From: an uncultured Treponema sp.
Lineage (GTDB): Bacteria > Spirochaetota > Spirochaetia > Treponematales > Treponemataceae
NCBI GenBank assembly: GCA_937877515.1
Contig: CALFIX010000045.1
Coordinates: 1-61,511 of the forward strand
DNA: 61,511 nt
Direction of reading: 5' to 3'
The notes beneath the pieces were generated by a model. That model was not told the origin of the DNA and did no database searches. It worked only from the letters and a program-made list of their open reading frames with translations. The position numbers and the translations under genes were made by a program. Shown one piece after another: positions 8,803 to 16,991 of this stretch. Position 1 is the stretch's first letter. Every line of letters begins with the position of its first letter.

Positions 8803-10091
8803 TGTTTTACACAAAACTGTCTTTAGCTTCACTTTTATCCAACAGAAAACAATATACATCTCTTTTTATAGTCTGCTTTGTGGGAACGGCATTAATTCTT
8901 TCTGCAACAATGATTACAGACGGAATGCTTTATTCTGTGCGGCAAAAAGCAAGACAATACTATGGCGGAGACATTCAATTTATAGGCGGAAACCGTTCCT
9001 TCGACATAAAAAATCCAGACGAAATAATTTTAAAACTGGATAATGCAGTTGAACAGAATAAAATTTTCTACAAACGCTATGATTATGAAGCCAAAAACTC
9101 TATACTTTACTTTGAAGGCGAAAGCGTACGGCAAAGAGTTTTTAAGGGCGTAGACTTTGAAGCAGAAAAAGAATTGTTTTCCAAGTTCAATTTTTTAGAG
9201 GGAGATGCAAAATCTATACCGGAACATAATTCCATAGTTATATCATCTCCAATCGCAGAAAAACTTGGAATAAAAAGCGGAGACAGTATTACCTTACAAA
9301 TAAGAACAGTCTACGGTTACACAAATACAATAAATCTTATTGTAACTGGAATTTTTAAAGACTCTTCCATCTTTGGAATGTACACTTCATACATAGACAT
9401 TGACGCATTAAGGAGTGCAACCGGATACCCCAAAAACTATGTAAACAGAATTTGTATTTTATTTAAAAACGGAGTCCCTTCAGACAACGAAATAAGAAAA
9501 ATTCAAAAGTCATTGGAAAAAGATTTTAACATTTACCCGCAGACTGATGACAAAAACATTTTCTACGATGCACTCCTAAAAGATAAAACCCAGAAGATGC
9601 CCCTTTATGCGCTTATCACGCTGGATGCAAATATAAAAGATTTAGAAATGCTAATAGACGCTTTAAAAACAGTAGTCATATTAATAACCATAATACTGCT
9701 CGCAATAATTTCTGTTGGAATTGCAAGCTCTTACCGTGTAATAGTAATGAAACGCATTACAGAAATTGGCATTTACAGAGCCCTTGGAATGAAACATTCA
9801 GGAGTAAGAAAATTATTTTTAACAGAGTCATTTTTACTAATAATCACAAGCTTTATTGCAAGTAGCATGCTTTCAGCATTAATATGCGTAACTTTGGCAC
9901 AATTTAAGCTGTCCTTTATACCGGCATTTGATATATTCTTAACTGAAGGTCATTTACTTTCCAAGGTAAAGCCCATAAAATTACTGCTTTTACTTTTAGT
10001 CATTATTGTAACAACACTTGGCTCAATTTTGTTTACAATAAGAAAGGCTATAAAAATAAGTCCGGTAGGAGCTTTAGCGACTACAGCCTAA
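8802..10091 (+). CDS. FtsX/MacB-type ABC transporter permease
   Basis: Second permease of the pair, 429 residues. I start it at ATG 8802, overlapping the preceding stop by one base, with AGGGGG upstream, rather than at the in-frame codon at 8700. One helix near residues 17-40 is followed by a MacB-like periplasmic domain with beta-rich segments. Three C-terminal helices include the cytoplasmic coupling loop VMKRITEIGIYRALGMKH. It lacks the acidic insert seen in its partner. Translational coupling points to a 1:1 heterodimer as in LolCE. Confidence 0.87.
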   Translation: MFYTKLSLASLLSNRKQYTSLFIVCFVGTALILSATMITDGMLYSVRQKARQYYGGDIQFIGGNRSFDIKNPDEIILKLDNAVEQNKIFYKRYDYEAKNSILYFEGESVRQRVFKGVDFEAEKELFSKFNFLEGDAKSIPEHNSIVISSPIAEKLGIKSGDSITLQIRTVYGYTNTINLIVTGIFKDSSIFGMYTSYIDIDALRSATGYPKNYVNRICILFKNGVPSDNEIRKIQKSLEKDFNIYPQTDDKNIFYDALLKDKTQKMPLYALITLDANIKDLEMLIDALKTVVILITIILLAIISVGIASSYRVIVMKRITEIGIYRALGMKHSGVRKLFLTESFLLIITSFIASSMLSALICVTLAQFKLSFIPAFDIFLTEGHLLSKVKPIKLLLLLLVIIVTTLGSILFTIRKAIKISPVGALATTA

Positions 10092-10112
10092 AAAACAGCA
10101 AAGGAGAACTTT

Positions 10113-10907
10113 ATGAAAACAAAAAAAATTATAAGCTACACAATCCTCTCTCTGCTTGCATTAAGCACAGCACTTTTTGCAGAAGAGGCATTAACAAAAG
10201 AAGAGGCCCTCCTGCTTTTACAGAAGACAGATGCCTCTACAGCCTTTAACGGAACAGACTTTTCTGCAAACTACTCTCTCGTGCAGGACAAACCCGGGCA
10301 AGGTAAAAACAGCATGACCGCAATTATGTACAGGAGAGACTCGGATTCCTCTTACACAATACTAATAACCGGACCTGCAAAAGACAAGGGCAAAGGCTAT
10401 GTTCAGTTTGACAGCAATATCTGGTTTTATGATCCAAAAGACAACCAGTTTGTTTTTACAAGTGCTCATGACAAATTCCAAGGCTCTAACGCAAACAACT
10501 CAGATTTTACACCCCAGCACTACGCACGGGACTACTCAATAGAAAGTGCAGTCCGCGTAAAACTGGGAAGCTTAGAATGCGTACAGTTTACCCTAAAGGC
10601 TGCTGTAACAGATGTTGACTACCCGCTTATAAAACTTTGGGTAACAGAATCTGACAGCTTAATAAGAAAAAGAGAAGACTACTCACTTTCCGGTCAATTA
10701 TTACGCACAATGGCAATTCCTTCCTATCAAAAATATGAAAAATTTTCTGTGCCGGACAAAATGCTTTTTGTAGACAGTCTTCGTGGAAAAAAGATAAACG
10801 GCAAAATGCAATACGAAAAAACTCAGATAACAATTTCTAACGTTTCTTTTGCAAAACAAAGCGACACGGTTTACACAAAAAAATACGTAGAAAACATGAG
10901 TAAGTAA
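10113..10907 (+). CDS. LolA-like outer-membrane lipoprotein-sorting protein (COG2834)
   Basis: A 264-residue secreted protein with signal peptide MKTKKIISYTILSLLALSTA and cleavage near LFAEEA (about residue 23). The mature region has the alternating beta-strand pattern of LolA/LolB-fold carriers and the phrase GYVQFDSNIWFYDPKDNQFVF, common in COG2834 proteins annotated as outer-membrane lipoprotein-sorting proteins. AAGGAG precedes the ATG. Encoded between two permeases and a barrel candidate, it is well placed to ferry a lipid or lipoprotein across the periplasm. The exact substrate cannot be read from sequence. Confidence 0.8.
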   Translation: MKTKKIISYTILSLLALSTALFAEEALTKEEALLLLQKTDASTAFNGTDFSANYSLVQDKPGQGKNSMTAIMYRRDSDSSYTILITGPAKDKGKGYVQFDSNIWFYDPKDNQFVFTSAHDKFQGSNANNSDFTPQHYARDYSIESAVRVKLGSLECVQFTLKAAVTDVDYPLIKLWVTESDSLIRKREDYSLSGQLLRTMAIPSYQKYEKFSVPDKMLFVDSLRGKKINGKMQYEKTQITISNVSFAKQSDTVYTKKYVENMSK

Positions 10908-10911
10908 AAAG

Positions 10912-12165
10912 ATGAAAATTAAAACACTTAAGGCATTATCTTTTACTATACTCATTTTTCTTTTTCCCGCTATAAACTTTGCAGAAGAATCTCAAACAGA
11001 AGACCTCTTAAGCTTAGATTTTTCTAGCGACGAAGATGAAGACACTTTTGACTTAGACGCACTTTTTGACGATGCCACAGACACAGAAGATGCAAAAGAA
11101 AGCTCTACTCCACCTTCTGCAACACAAAGTTCTTCTGCATCGAACGCTCCCAAAATTCTTACTTTCTACGGAACATTTACTACAGAAGCGGCTTATTCCA
11201 GAAAACTTTACGACACCTCAGGAAAATTAAACTATCCGGGTGCCTACCTAAGCTATATATTCGGAGTTTCCTTACGACCTTCTCCTGATTTAACTGTAAA
11301 ATGTGCAACTCAAGTAACTTTTCCAAACTACAGTCTAAGCATAAGTTCTTTATACTTTGACTACGTAATGTTTAATAAATTTTATTTAACAGTTGGAAAA
11401 ACCACACAAAACTGGGGAAACTCTTCCATATTTGACACTGACATTTTAGACGACACAGGAGACCCCCTCTCTGTAATTATATTAAATGTACCGCTTAGGC
11501 ACGGCTCATTTGAAGGCTCTATAAACTTAAAATCTGATAATGAATACGCCTTAATAAACAACCTGTATTATGCTCTTTCATTAGAATACCCATTTAAAGG
11601 TTTTTCTTACAAACTTTTTGCACGCACATGGCCAACAGAAGACAGCAAGATTTCAGAAAGCCAGGCAGGACTCGGTGCTCTTGGCTTAGAAATAAGCGGA
11701 GACATCTGTAATTTTCACACAACATTTTATGGAGCCATTCACTCAAACTCAGAAAGCTTAGCATCATTTAATTATGCAAAATGTGTAGCAGGAATCGGCC
11801 GCTACTGGGAAGAGCCTCAAAAACACGGATTTATCATTGAATACCAGATGCTTACAGATTTAGCAGAAACTGATATTTTTGACCACTCAATTTCCTTTAC
11901 ATCCAGATGGAATCACCTATTTAACAGCCGCTACTCCCTGGCACTTTTAGGGCAGTATAACATTACAGATTACAATGCTTACATTATGCCAGCACTCTCT
12001 ATTTCTGGACTTCCTTACGCAACAGTAAACTTTGCAGTTCCTATTCTTATAAACGGAGCAACTTATTCCATAAGTGAAGACAAAATAAACTACACCATTA
12101 ACGGCACGGCAGGAAAAGTCTGCGTATTTTTAACAACGTTTGTAACATTAACTTTCTCTTATTAA
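10912..12165 (+). CDS. predicted outer-membrane beta-barrel protein
   Basis: 417 residues. A signal peptide (about 1-24, ending NFA) is followed by an acidic, low-complexity N-terminus containing DLDALFDDATD (47-57) and a Ser/Thr/Pro-rich linker to about residue 78. The remainder alternates polar and hydrophobic residues in short strands with frequent Tyr/Phe, and the chain ends VTLTFSY. A C-terminal aromatic residue is typical of BAM-assembled barrels. It starts four bases after the LolA-like gene. I do not recognise a named family with certainty. Its role as the outer-membrane part of the upstream transporter is inferred from position and the shared acidic motif. Confidence 0.65.
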   Translation: MKIKTLKALSFTILIFLFPAINFAEESQTEDLLSLDFSSDEDEDTFDLDALFDDATDTEDAKESSTPPSATQSSSASNAPKILTFYGTFTTEAAYSRKLYDTSGKLNYPGAYLSYIFGVSLRPSPDLTVKCATQVTFPNYSLSISSLYFDYVMFNKFYLTVGKTTQNWGNSSIFDTDILDDTGDPLSVIILNVPLRHGSFEGSINLKSDNEYALINNLYYALSLEYPFKGFSYKLFARTWPTEDSKISESQAGLGALGLEISGDICNFHTTFYGAIHSNSESLASFNYAKCVAGIGRYWEEPQKHGFIIEYQMLTDLAETDIFDHSISFTSRWNHLFNSRYSLALLGQYNITDYNAYIMPALSISGLPYATVNFAVPILINGATYSISEDKINYTINGTAGKVCVFLTTFVTLTFSY

Positions 12166-12246
12166 TGTGGAAAAGTGCTGTCTATTGAAAACATCCTCCT
12201 ATTTTTATATACTCTCTTTATATTTTACAAATGGAGTTTTTTTTTC

Positions 12247-13170
12247 ATGGCAGAAATTCACATTCAAGATCAATTAGAAAATCCAAACTCAAATTATAAT
12301 TCTGACGAAGAAGTTTTCTTAATAGACATTCTTGCAGTTTTATGGAGATATAAAATTTTAATAGGAGCTATTACATTAGGAGCTGCAATACTAATATTCC
12401 TATACAGCTTCATATCTATAAAATTACCTGGCGAAAAATCTTATTGGCCTAACACATACACAGTACAAGCTATACTAAAAATCAACGAAATTACTAATAC
12501 TAATACTAATACTAATACTAATACTAATAAAGAAATAGTAAATTATGGCGTTACTTCAAATGCTTTTTTAGATTACATTGCAAATGATTTAGGCTACACA
12601 AAAGAAAACTTAAAGACATCACCAAGAAAGGCCGTAAAAGAAAGTCTCAAGACAGACTTTTCTGAAAAAACAGGAATTTTAAAACTTTCCTTTGAAAGCA
12701 CAAATAAAGAAAAGGCTTTAAAAGCTGTACAAGCGGCTCAAAGCTATGTAGAAAGCCTTGTACAAGATAATTTTACAAAAACTTGCGAACTTGCACTTTC
12801 AGAAATAGAAATGCAAATTAACCAGGCAAATTCTAACATTTTACTTTCTAAAGAAAAAATGGACAGTGCAATAAAAAACACCACTGCCTATGTTAATGCA
12901 GAATCAGACTATATAACGTACAAGCAGATTTACCAGACTGCAACAATTCAAAAAGAAAAGATTCTTGCTCAAATAGAACACAAACCTTCACTTGTTACAG
13001 TTTATCAACCAGCAGAACTTCCAGAAACTAAGACCGGTCCTAACCGTGGTAAAACGTGCCTCATTGTAATTGTAGCAGCATTCTTTGTAAGCGTATTCTT
13101 AGCATTTGCAATAAATGCTGTAAAAAATATTATGTCAGACCCAGAAGCAGTAAAGAAATTTCAAAACTAA
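12247..13170 (+). CDS. Wzz-type chain-length determinant family protein
   Basis: 307 residues. I use ATG 12247, with GGAG about ten bases upstream, rather than the in-frame GTG at 12175, which would add a spurious Phe/Leu-rich leader. Two membrane helices bracket a periplasmic domain: one near residues 33-60 after the cytoplasmic EEVFLIDILAVLWRYK, and one near 265-290, in the Wzz/polysaccharide co-polymerase layout. A coiled-coil segment lies at about 180-240. Residues coded by a perfect ACTAAT repeat read (Thr-Asn)x6. No tyrosine kinase domain is fused and no glycosyltransferase cluster is nearby, so its polymer is unknown. Confidence 0.75.
   Translation: MAEIHIQDQLENPNSNYNSDEEVFLIDILAVLWRYKILIGAITLGAAILIFLYSFISIKLPGEKSYWPNTYTVQAILKINEITNTNTNTNTNTNKEIVNYGVTSNAFLDYIANDLGYTKENLKTSPRKAVKESLKTDFSEKTGILKLSFESTNKEKALKAVQAAQSYVESLVQDNFTKTCELALSEIEMQINQANSNILLSKEKMDSAIKNTTAYVNAESDYITYKQIYQTATIQKEKILAQIEHKPSLVTVYQPAELPETKTGPNRGKTCLIVIVAAFFVSVFLAFAINAVKNIMSDPEAVKKFQN
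12493..12528 (+). repeat. ACTAAT hexanucleotide microsatellite (6 copies)
   Basis: Six perfect copies lie inside the Wzz-like gene and encode alternating Thr-Asn. Because the unit is a multiple of three, copy-number change would alter linker length without shifting the frame. Confidence 0.95.
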
Positions 13171-13186
13171 AAGCTAAATGCAGTAG

Positions 13187-13233
13187 AAAAATGCCGGCAG
13201 AAAGTAAAGTGCACTAAAGCCGGCATTTTTTTT
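13187..13233. terminator. bidirectional intrinsic terminator
   Basis: ATGCCGGC (13191-13198) pairs with GCCGGCAT (13219-13226). A-run on the left and T-run on the right extend the stem. It serves both the Wzz-like gene and the convergent LolD-like gene. Confidence 0.85.
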
Positions 13234-13972
13234 ACCGCTTTTCTTCTTTTATCTGTTCACCATCTAAGATATAAATAACGTGATTACACATCTGTACTAT
13301 ACGGGAGTCATGCGTAGAAAATATAAAGGTGGTATTCAACTCTTTATTTAATTTCTGCATAAGACATAAAATCTGTTCACCATTTTTAGAGTCTAAGTTT
13401 GCAGTGGGTTCATCTGCCAAAATCAAAGGAGCTTTTGTAACTAAAGCACGTGCAATAGCAACTCTCTGACGCTGACCTCCACTAAGCTCAGACGGCTTAT
13501 GAGTTTTCCAGGCACTTAACCCTACGGTTTCTATCAGAAAATCTATCCATTCCTTGCGCTCAGCCTTATTCATCTTTAACACATCTGAGTCTTTATTTAA
13601 AAGATGCAAAGGAAGCTCTACATTCCCATAAATATCTAAAACAGGAATAAGATTAAAATTTTGAAAGATAAAGCCTAATTTTTCTGCCCTTAATTCTGTA
13701 ATGCGTTTATCTAATTTTGAAGGCACTGTAGTTCCCTCAGGAAGCGAAAAACCTTCATAAACATTTATTCCGTCTAAAATAATTTCTCCATCACTTGGAG
13801 TATCTACAAGACCTATCATATTTAGAGTTGTACTTTTACCACTTCCACTAGGACCAGAAATTGCAGCAAACTCACCTTTTTCTACGTTAAAATTTAAATT
13901 CTTTACTGCAGGAACAAAAAATTTTCCCATCTGATATTTTTTACTTACGTTTTTCAGTTCTAAAATAGGCAT
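13232..13972 (-). CDS. LolD/MacB-type ABC transporter ATP-binding protein
   Basis: 246-residue ATPase. Walker A GPSGSGKST at residues 40-48, Q-loop GFIFQNFNLIP, signature LSGGQRQR, Walker B LILADEPTANLD and H-loop STHD. The TANLD extension and the insertion between Walker A and the Q-loop fit the LolD/MacB/FtsE group that works with FtsX-type permeases. The only such permeases in view are those at 7336-10091, so I infer a complex even though the gene lies on the opposite strand. It has no Shine-Dalgarno; a TTGAAA-N17-TAGAAT promoter ends six bases before the ATG. Confidence 0.9.
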   Translation of the reverse strand: MPILELKNVSKKYQMGKFFVPAVKNLNFNVEKGEFAAISGPSGSGKSTTLNMIGLVDTPSDGEIILDGINVYEGFSLPEGTTVPSKLDKRITELRAEKLGFIFQNFNLIPVLDIYGNVELPLHLLNKDSDVLKMNKAERKEWIDFLIETVGLSAWKTHKPSELSGGQRQRVAIARALVTKAPLILADEPTANLDSKNGEQILCLMQKLNKELNTTFIFSTHDSRIVQMCNHVIYILDGEQIKEEKR

Positions 13973-13978
13973 GAAACT

Positions 13979-14007
13979 ATTCTAAAGAAAAGATGTTTGT
14001 ATTTCAA
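13979..14007 (-). promoter_or_regulatory. promoter of the LolD-like gene, leaderless layout
   Basis: Minus strand: TTGAAA (14007-14002), 17 bases, TAGAAT (13984-13979), then six bases to the ATG. Predicted +1 falls on the A of ATG. Confidence 0.7.
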
Positions 14008-14129
14008 GCTAATCAGCTTAAAGCAATTTAAAAATATAATTCCCGGCGGAGGAAATCTTTTTCCATGTGCTTTTGCTAATTTTATTACGACAAATATTAC
14101 AGTTTCATTGCCTTTAGTAAAAAAAAATA

Positions 14130-14150
14130 TTATATTGTACTCAATATAAT
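14130..14150 (+). promoter_or_regulatory. palindromic operator overlapping the mrp -10 box
   Basis: TTATATTG and CAATATAA form a perfect 8-bp inverted repeat with a 4-base centre (14130-14149). It ends on TATAAT (14145-14150), the best -10 for mrp; no good -35 is visible at 16-18 bases. A dimeric repressor or activator site is the simplest reading. The regulator is unknown. Confidence 0.5.
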
Positions 14151-14167
14151 TTTTATGAGGTATCTTT

Positions 14168-15049
14168 ATGGCTGATGAGAATACAGAAAACTGCAGTCAC
14201 AATTGTGACGGATGCGGTAAAGAAGGCTGTTCTTCTAGAAAAAATAATGATATGAGAGAAAAATTACACGAGGGTTCAAGTGTAAAAAAAGTAATAGGCG
14301 TTGTAAGCGGTAAAGGAGGCGTTGGAAAGTCATTAGTAACAAGCCTCCTGGCCAGCAAAGTTCACAAAGACGGCTTTAGGACAGCAATCCTGGACGCAGA
14401 CATTACAGGGCCTTCCATTCCTACTGCATTCGGCTTAGGTCAGGAAAAAGCGGAAGGCGGAGCAATGACCGCAAGTGACGGAAGCCAAATAGAGTTCATA
14501 AAACCTGTTGTAAGTGCAGGCGGTGTTCAAATTATGAGCATGAACTTCCTTCTGCAAAATGAGACAGATCCTGTTATTTGGAGAGGTCCTGTTATAAGTG
14601 GAGCCGTTCGTCAGTTTTGGACAGATGTCGTTTGGGACGATGTAGATTTTATGTTTGTAGACTGTCCGCCAGGAACAGGAGACGTACCTCTTACACTCTT
14701 TCAGAGTCTTCCTGTAGATGGCATTATTGTTGTGGCAAGCCCACAGCAGCTTGTACGCGTTATTGTAGAAAAAGCCGTCAACATGGCAAACATGATGAAC
14801 ATTCCAGTCCTTGGGCTGATAGAAAACATGAGCTATGTAAAGTGCCCGGACTGCGGTAAGGAAATTAAAATCTTTGGCGAAAGCAACATTGACGGCATTG
14901 CAAAAGATTTTGGACTACCTGTACTGGCCCGTATTCCTATTGAGCAGAACATGAGCGTAACAGTAGACAATGGCGAAATTGAAAAACTGGACGTAGACTA
15001 CGTAGATGACGCAGCTTCTGCAGTAGAAAACCTTATAAAGAAAATATAG
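14168..15049 (+). CDS. mrp: Mrp/NBP35-type ATP-binding iron-sulfur carrier
   Basis: A 293-residue P-loop protein that binds and transfers Fe-S clusters to target proteins. The N-terminus carries a Cys cluster (C9, C13, C16, C21) similar to NBP35. The deviant Walker A GKGGVGKS follows at about residues 48-55. The central CPPGTGD motif and a C-terminal CPDCG pair (the dimer-bridging CxxC) are all present, so it should be functional. A palindrome overlaps its -10 region. The dus gene follows after only three bases, implying co-translation. Confidence 0.92.
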   Translation: MADENTENCSHNCDGCGKEGCSSRKNNDMREKLHEGSSVKKVIGVVSGKGGVGKSLVTSLLASKVHKDGFRTAILDADITGPSIPTAFGLGQEKAEGGAMTASDGSQIEFIKPVVSAGGVQIMSMNFLLQNETDPVIWRGPVISGAVRQFWTDVVWDDVDFMFVDCPPGTGDVPLTLFQSLPVDGIIVVASPQQLVRVIVEKAVNMANMMNIPVLGLIENMSYVKCPDCGKEIKIFGESNIDGIAKDFGLPVLARIPIEQNMSVTVDNGEIEKLDVDYVDDAASAVENLIKKI

Positions 15050-15052
15050 TTC

Positions 15053-16033
15053 ATGCGTCTTATCTCCGGCCCCATGGCAACGCTAAGCCATGAGGCTTTT
15101 CGCCGTACTGTAGAATCATTTGGCGGACCAGATGAATATTTTACAGAAATGATAAATGCATCCTCTCTTTTAAACATGGGCCCCTTTGAAAAATTCTATC
15201 TTCTTAACGGTCCTAATCCGGAAAAAATTGTGTGGCAGCTTATAGGAAACAGCACTGCATCCTTAGAAAAAGCTGTTTTTACGGTTGCAGAAAAAGGTGG
15301 AATCGGAATAGACATAAATATGGGCTGCTCGGCACCGCAAATATACAAAACCGGAGCCGGAATCAGCTGGATGCTAAAGCCTCTAAAAGAAACTGAAGAA
15401 GCAGTTTGCAAAATAAAACGTAACATAGAAGAAGCAGAAAGACAGACAGGAAAAAAAATCAGGTTAAGCGTAAAATGCAGGCTTGGAGACGAAGACTTTA
15501 CCGAAAACAGTTTTTTTAGCTTTACAGACATGCTGTGTGCCAGCGGCGTAAACCTTATAACATTGCATCCACGCACAATAAAAGAAAAATATCGATTGAA
15601 ACCTAAATACATCTGGTGTCAGAAGCTTGCGGAACGTTGTTCAAGTCAAAATGTAAAAGTATACGCAAATGGTGGCGTTGAAGACTTACAAAGCCTGAAC
15701 ATTGTAAAAGAAGAATGCCCTCTTGTTTCCGGCATAATGATTTCCAGAGCTGCAGGACAGAAGCCATGGATTTTTTCGGAACTGCGAGGTGAGCACGGTT
15801 CAATTGATGCAGAAAAGCTTGCTTTAGATTTTATTGACAACGTGGAACTTTACCAGCCAAAGGAATTTTACAAAACGCGTCTTCAGAGATTCTTTTCATA
15901 CTATGCAAAAAATTTTACATTTTCCCATTACTTTGAAACTCAGCTTGTAAACGCAAAAGATATTAATGAAAGCAGAGAAAGGTTAAAAGACTATTTTGTA
16001 AAACAGCCATCAGATAAATACATAAACTACTAG
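15053..16033 (+). CDS. dus: tRNA-dihydrouridine synthase family protein
   Basis: FMN enzyme that reduces specific uridines in tRNA. 326 residues. The N-terminal GPMATLSHEAFR corresponds to the family's APM motif. INMGCSAPQIYKTGAG contains the catalytic Cys (C92) of the NxGCPxxxxxxxGxG signature. KCRLGDEDF and TLHPRT supply tRNA- and FMN-binding positions, and ISRAAGQKPWIF is the C-terminal GRAA-like motif. The start at 15053 lies three bases after mrp with little ribosome-binding sequence, consistent with translational coupling. Which uridine it modifies (DusA/B/C type) cannot be told reliably. Confidence 0.9.
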   Translation: MRLISGPMATLSHEAFRRTVESFGGPDEYFTEMINASSLLNMGPFEKFYLLNGPNPEKIVWQLIGNSTASLEKAVFTVAEKGGIGIDINMGCSAPQIYKTGAGISWMLKPLKETEEAVCKIKRNIEEAERQTGKKIRLSVKCRLGDEDFTENSFFSFTDMLCASGVNLITLHPRTIKEKYRLKPKYIWCQKLAERCSSQNVKVYANGGVEDLQSLNIVKEECPLVSGIMISRAAGQKPWIFSELRGEHGSIDAEKLALDFIDNVELYQPKEFYKTRLQRFFSYYAKNFTFSHYFETQLVNAKDINESRERLKDYFVKQPSDKYINY

Positions 16034-16062
16034 TCGGTCTATAAAAGAAAATCCAGGAATTA

Positions 16063-16091
16063 TTGAAAAAAGCTACTGTTTTATATAAAAT
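16063..16091 (+). promoter_or_regulatory. promoter of the LysR gene, leaderless layout
   Basis: TTGAAA (16063-16068), 17 bases, TAAAAT (16086-16091), six bases, ATG 16098. No Shine-Dalgarno is present. Confidence 0.7.
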
Positions 16092-16097
16092 CTTTTC

Positions 16098-16979
16098 ATG
16101 GAACTTACACAGTTAAAGTATTTTATTACTGTTGCAGAAAAAGAACATGTTACAAAAAGTGCACAGGAACTACACATTGCACAGCCTGCTTTAACACAAG
16201 CCATTCATCACCTGGAAGAAGAATTAGAAGTTCCTCTTTTTTATCGTCAGGGAAGAAATATAAAATTAACAGCCTACGGAGAATACTTTTATAAAAAGCT
16301 GATTCCCATTATGCAGCAGCTGAATTTGCTTCCAGAGTCCTTAAAGGCCATGGCAAAAAAGGAAGACTCAACAATTCACCTAAATGTCTTAGCCGCAAGC
16401 TCTCTTGTAACTGAAGCAATAATAGAATACCAGCACATAGACGACTCCCTTCACATAGATTTAATGCAAAGTCATGAGACAGACCTCTCAGATATAAACG
16501 TTACGACAACGCTTTTTCATGGCGGCGATGTAAATGAACATGACAGCACTTTTGTCTGTACAGAAAAAATTTTTCTGGCGGTTCCAAACATAGAACGATA
16601 TAAAAAAAGAAAATCCATAACACTGGAAGAAGTAAAGGACGAGGGCTTTATAGCCTTATCAGGCTCAAGACAGCTAAGGGCTATATGCGACAAATATTGC
16701 GAAGACTCCCACATAAAGCCGAATATCATTTTTGAAAGCGACAGTCCCCAGGCTGTAAAAAATATGATTGCAGCCAGTATTGGAGTAGGCTTTTGGCCTG
16801 CATTTTCCTGGGAAAAGCTGAACACTGACAGGGTAAAGCTCTTGGAAATTACAAATCCAAAATGCTCAAGGGACATTCTAATTACATACAAAAAAAATAA
16901 AATAAATAATGAAAAATCCTGGGCGTTTTATAAATTTTTAACAAAATATTTTAAGCTCGCAAAGGAAAATAAACTTTAA
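16098..16979 (+). CDS. LysR-family transcriptional regulator
   Basis: 293 residues. The N-terminal winged helix-turn-helix (about 1-60) reads ELTQLKYFITVAEKEHVTKS, then AQPALTQAIHHLEEELEVPLF, the classic LysR DNA-binding block. A linker helix and a two-lobe effector-binding domain follow (about 90-290), with GVGFWPAFSW near the end. The inducer is unknown. Unlike most LysR genes it is not divergent from its probable target. Instead the MATE efflux gene follows in the same direction after 12 bases, so both may share one transcript. The start codon sits six bases after a -10 box. Confidence 0.93.
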   Translation: MELTQLKYFITVAEKEHVTKSAQELHIAQPALTQAIHHLEEELEVPLFYRQGRNIKLTAYGEYFYKKLIPIMQQLNLLPESLKAMAKKEDSTIHLNVLAASSLVTEAIIEYQHIDDSLHIDLMQSHETDLSDINVTTTLFHGGDVNEHDSTFVCTEKIFLAVPNIERYKKRKSITLEEVKDEGFIALSGSRQLRAICDKYCEDSHIKPNIIFESDSPQAVKNMIAASIGVGFWPAFSWEKLNTDRVKLLEITNPKCSRDILITYKKNKINNEKSWAFYKFLTKYFKLAKENKL

Positions 16980-16991
16980 CCGGAGACTTTT

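Noticed and set aside
12175..12246. Upstream GTG start for the Wzz-like gene
   Set aside because: It adds a Phe/Leu-rich leader from an AT-rich spacer; ATG 12247 has GGAG and gives the normal cytoplasmic N-terminus.
12493..12528. Hexanucleotide repeat as a phase-variation switch
   Set aside because: Unit length is a multiple of three, so slippage cannot turn the gene off.
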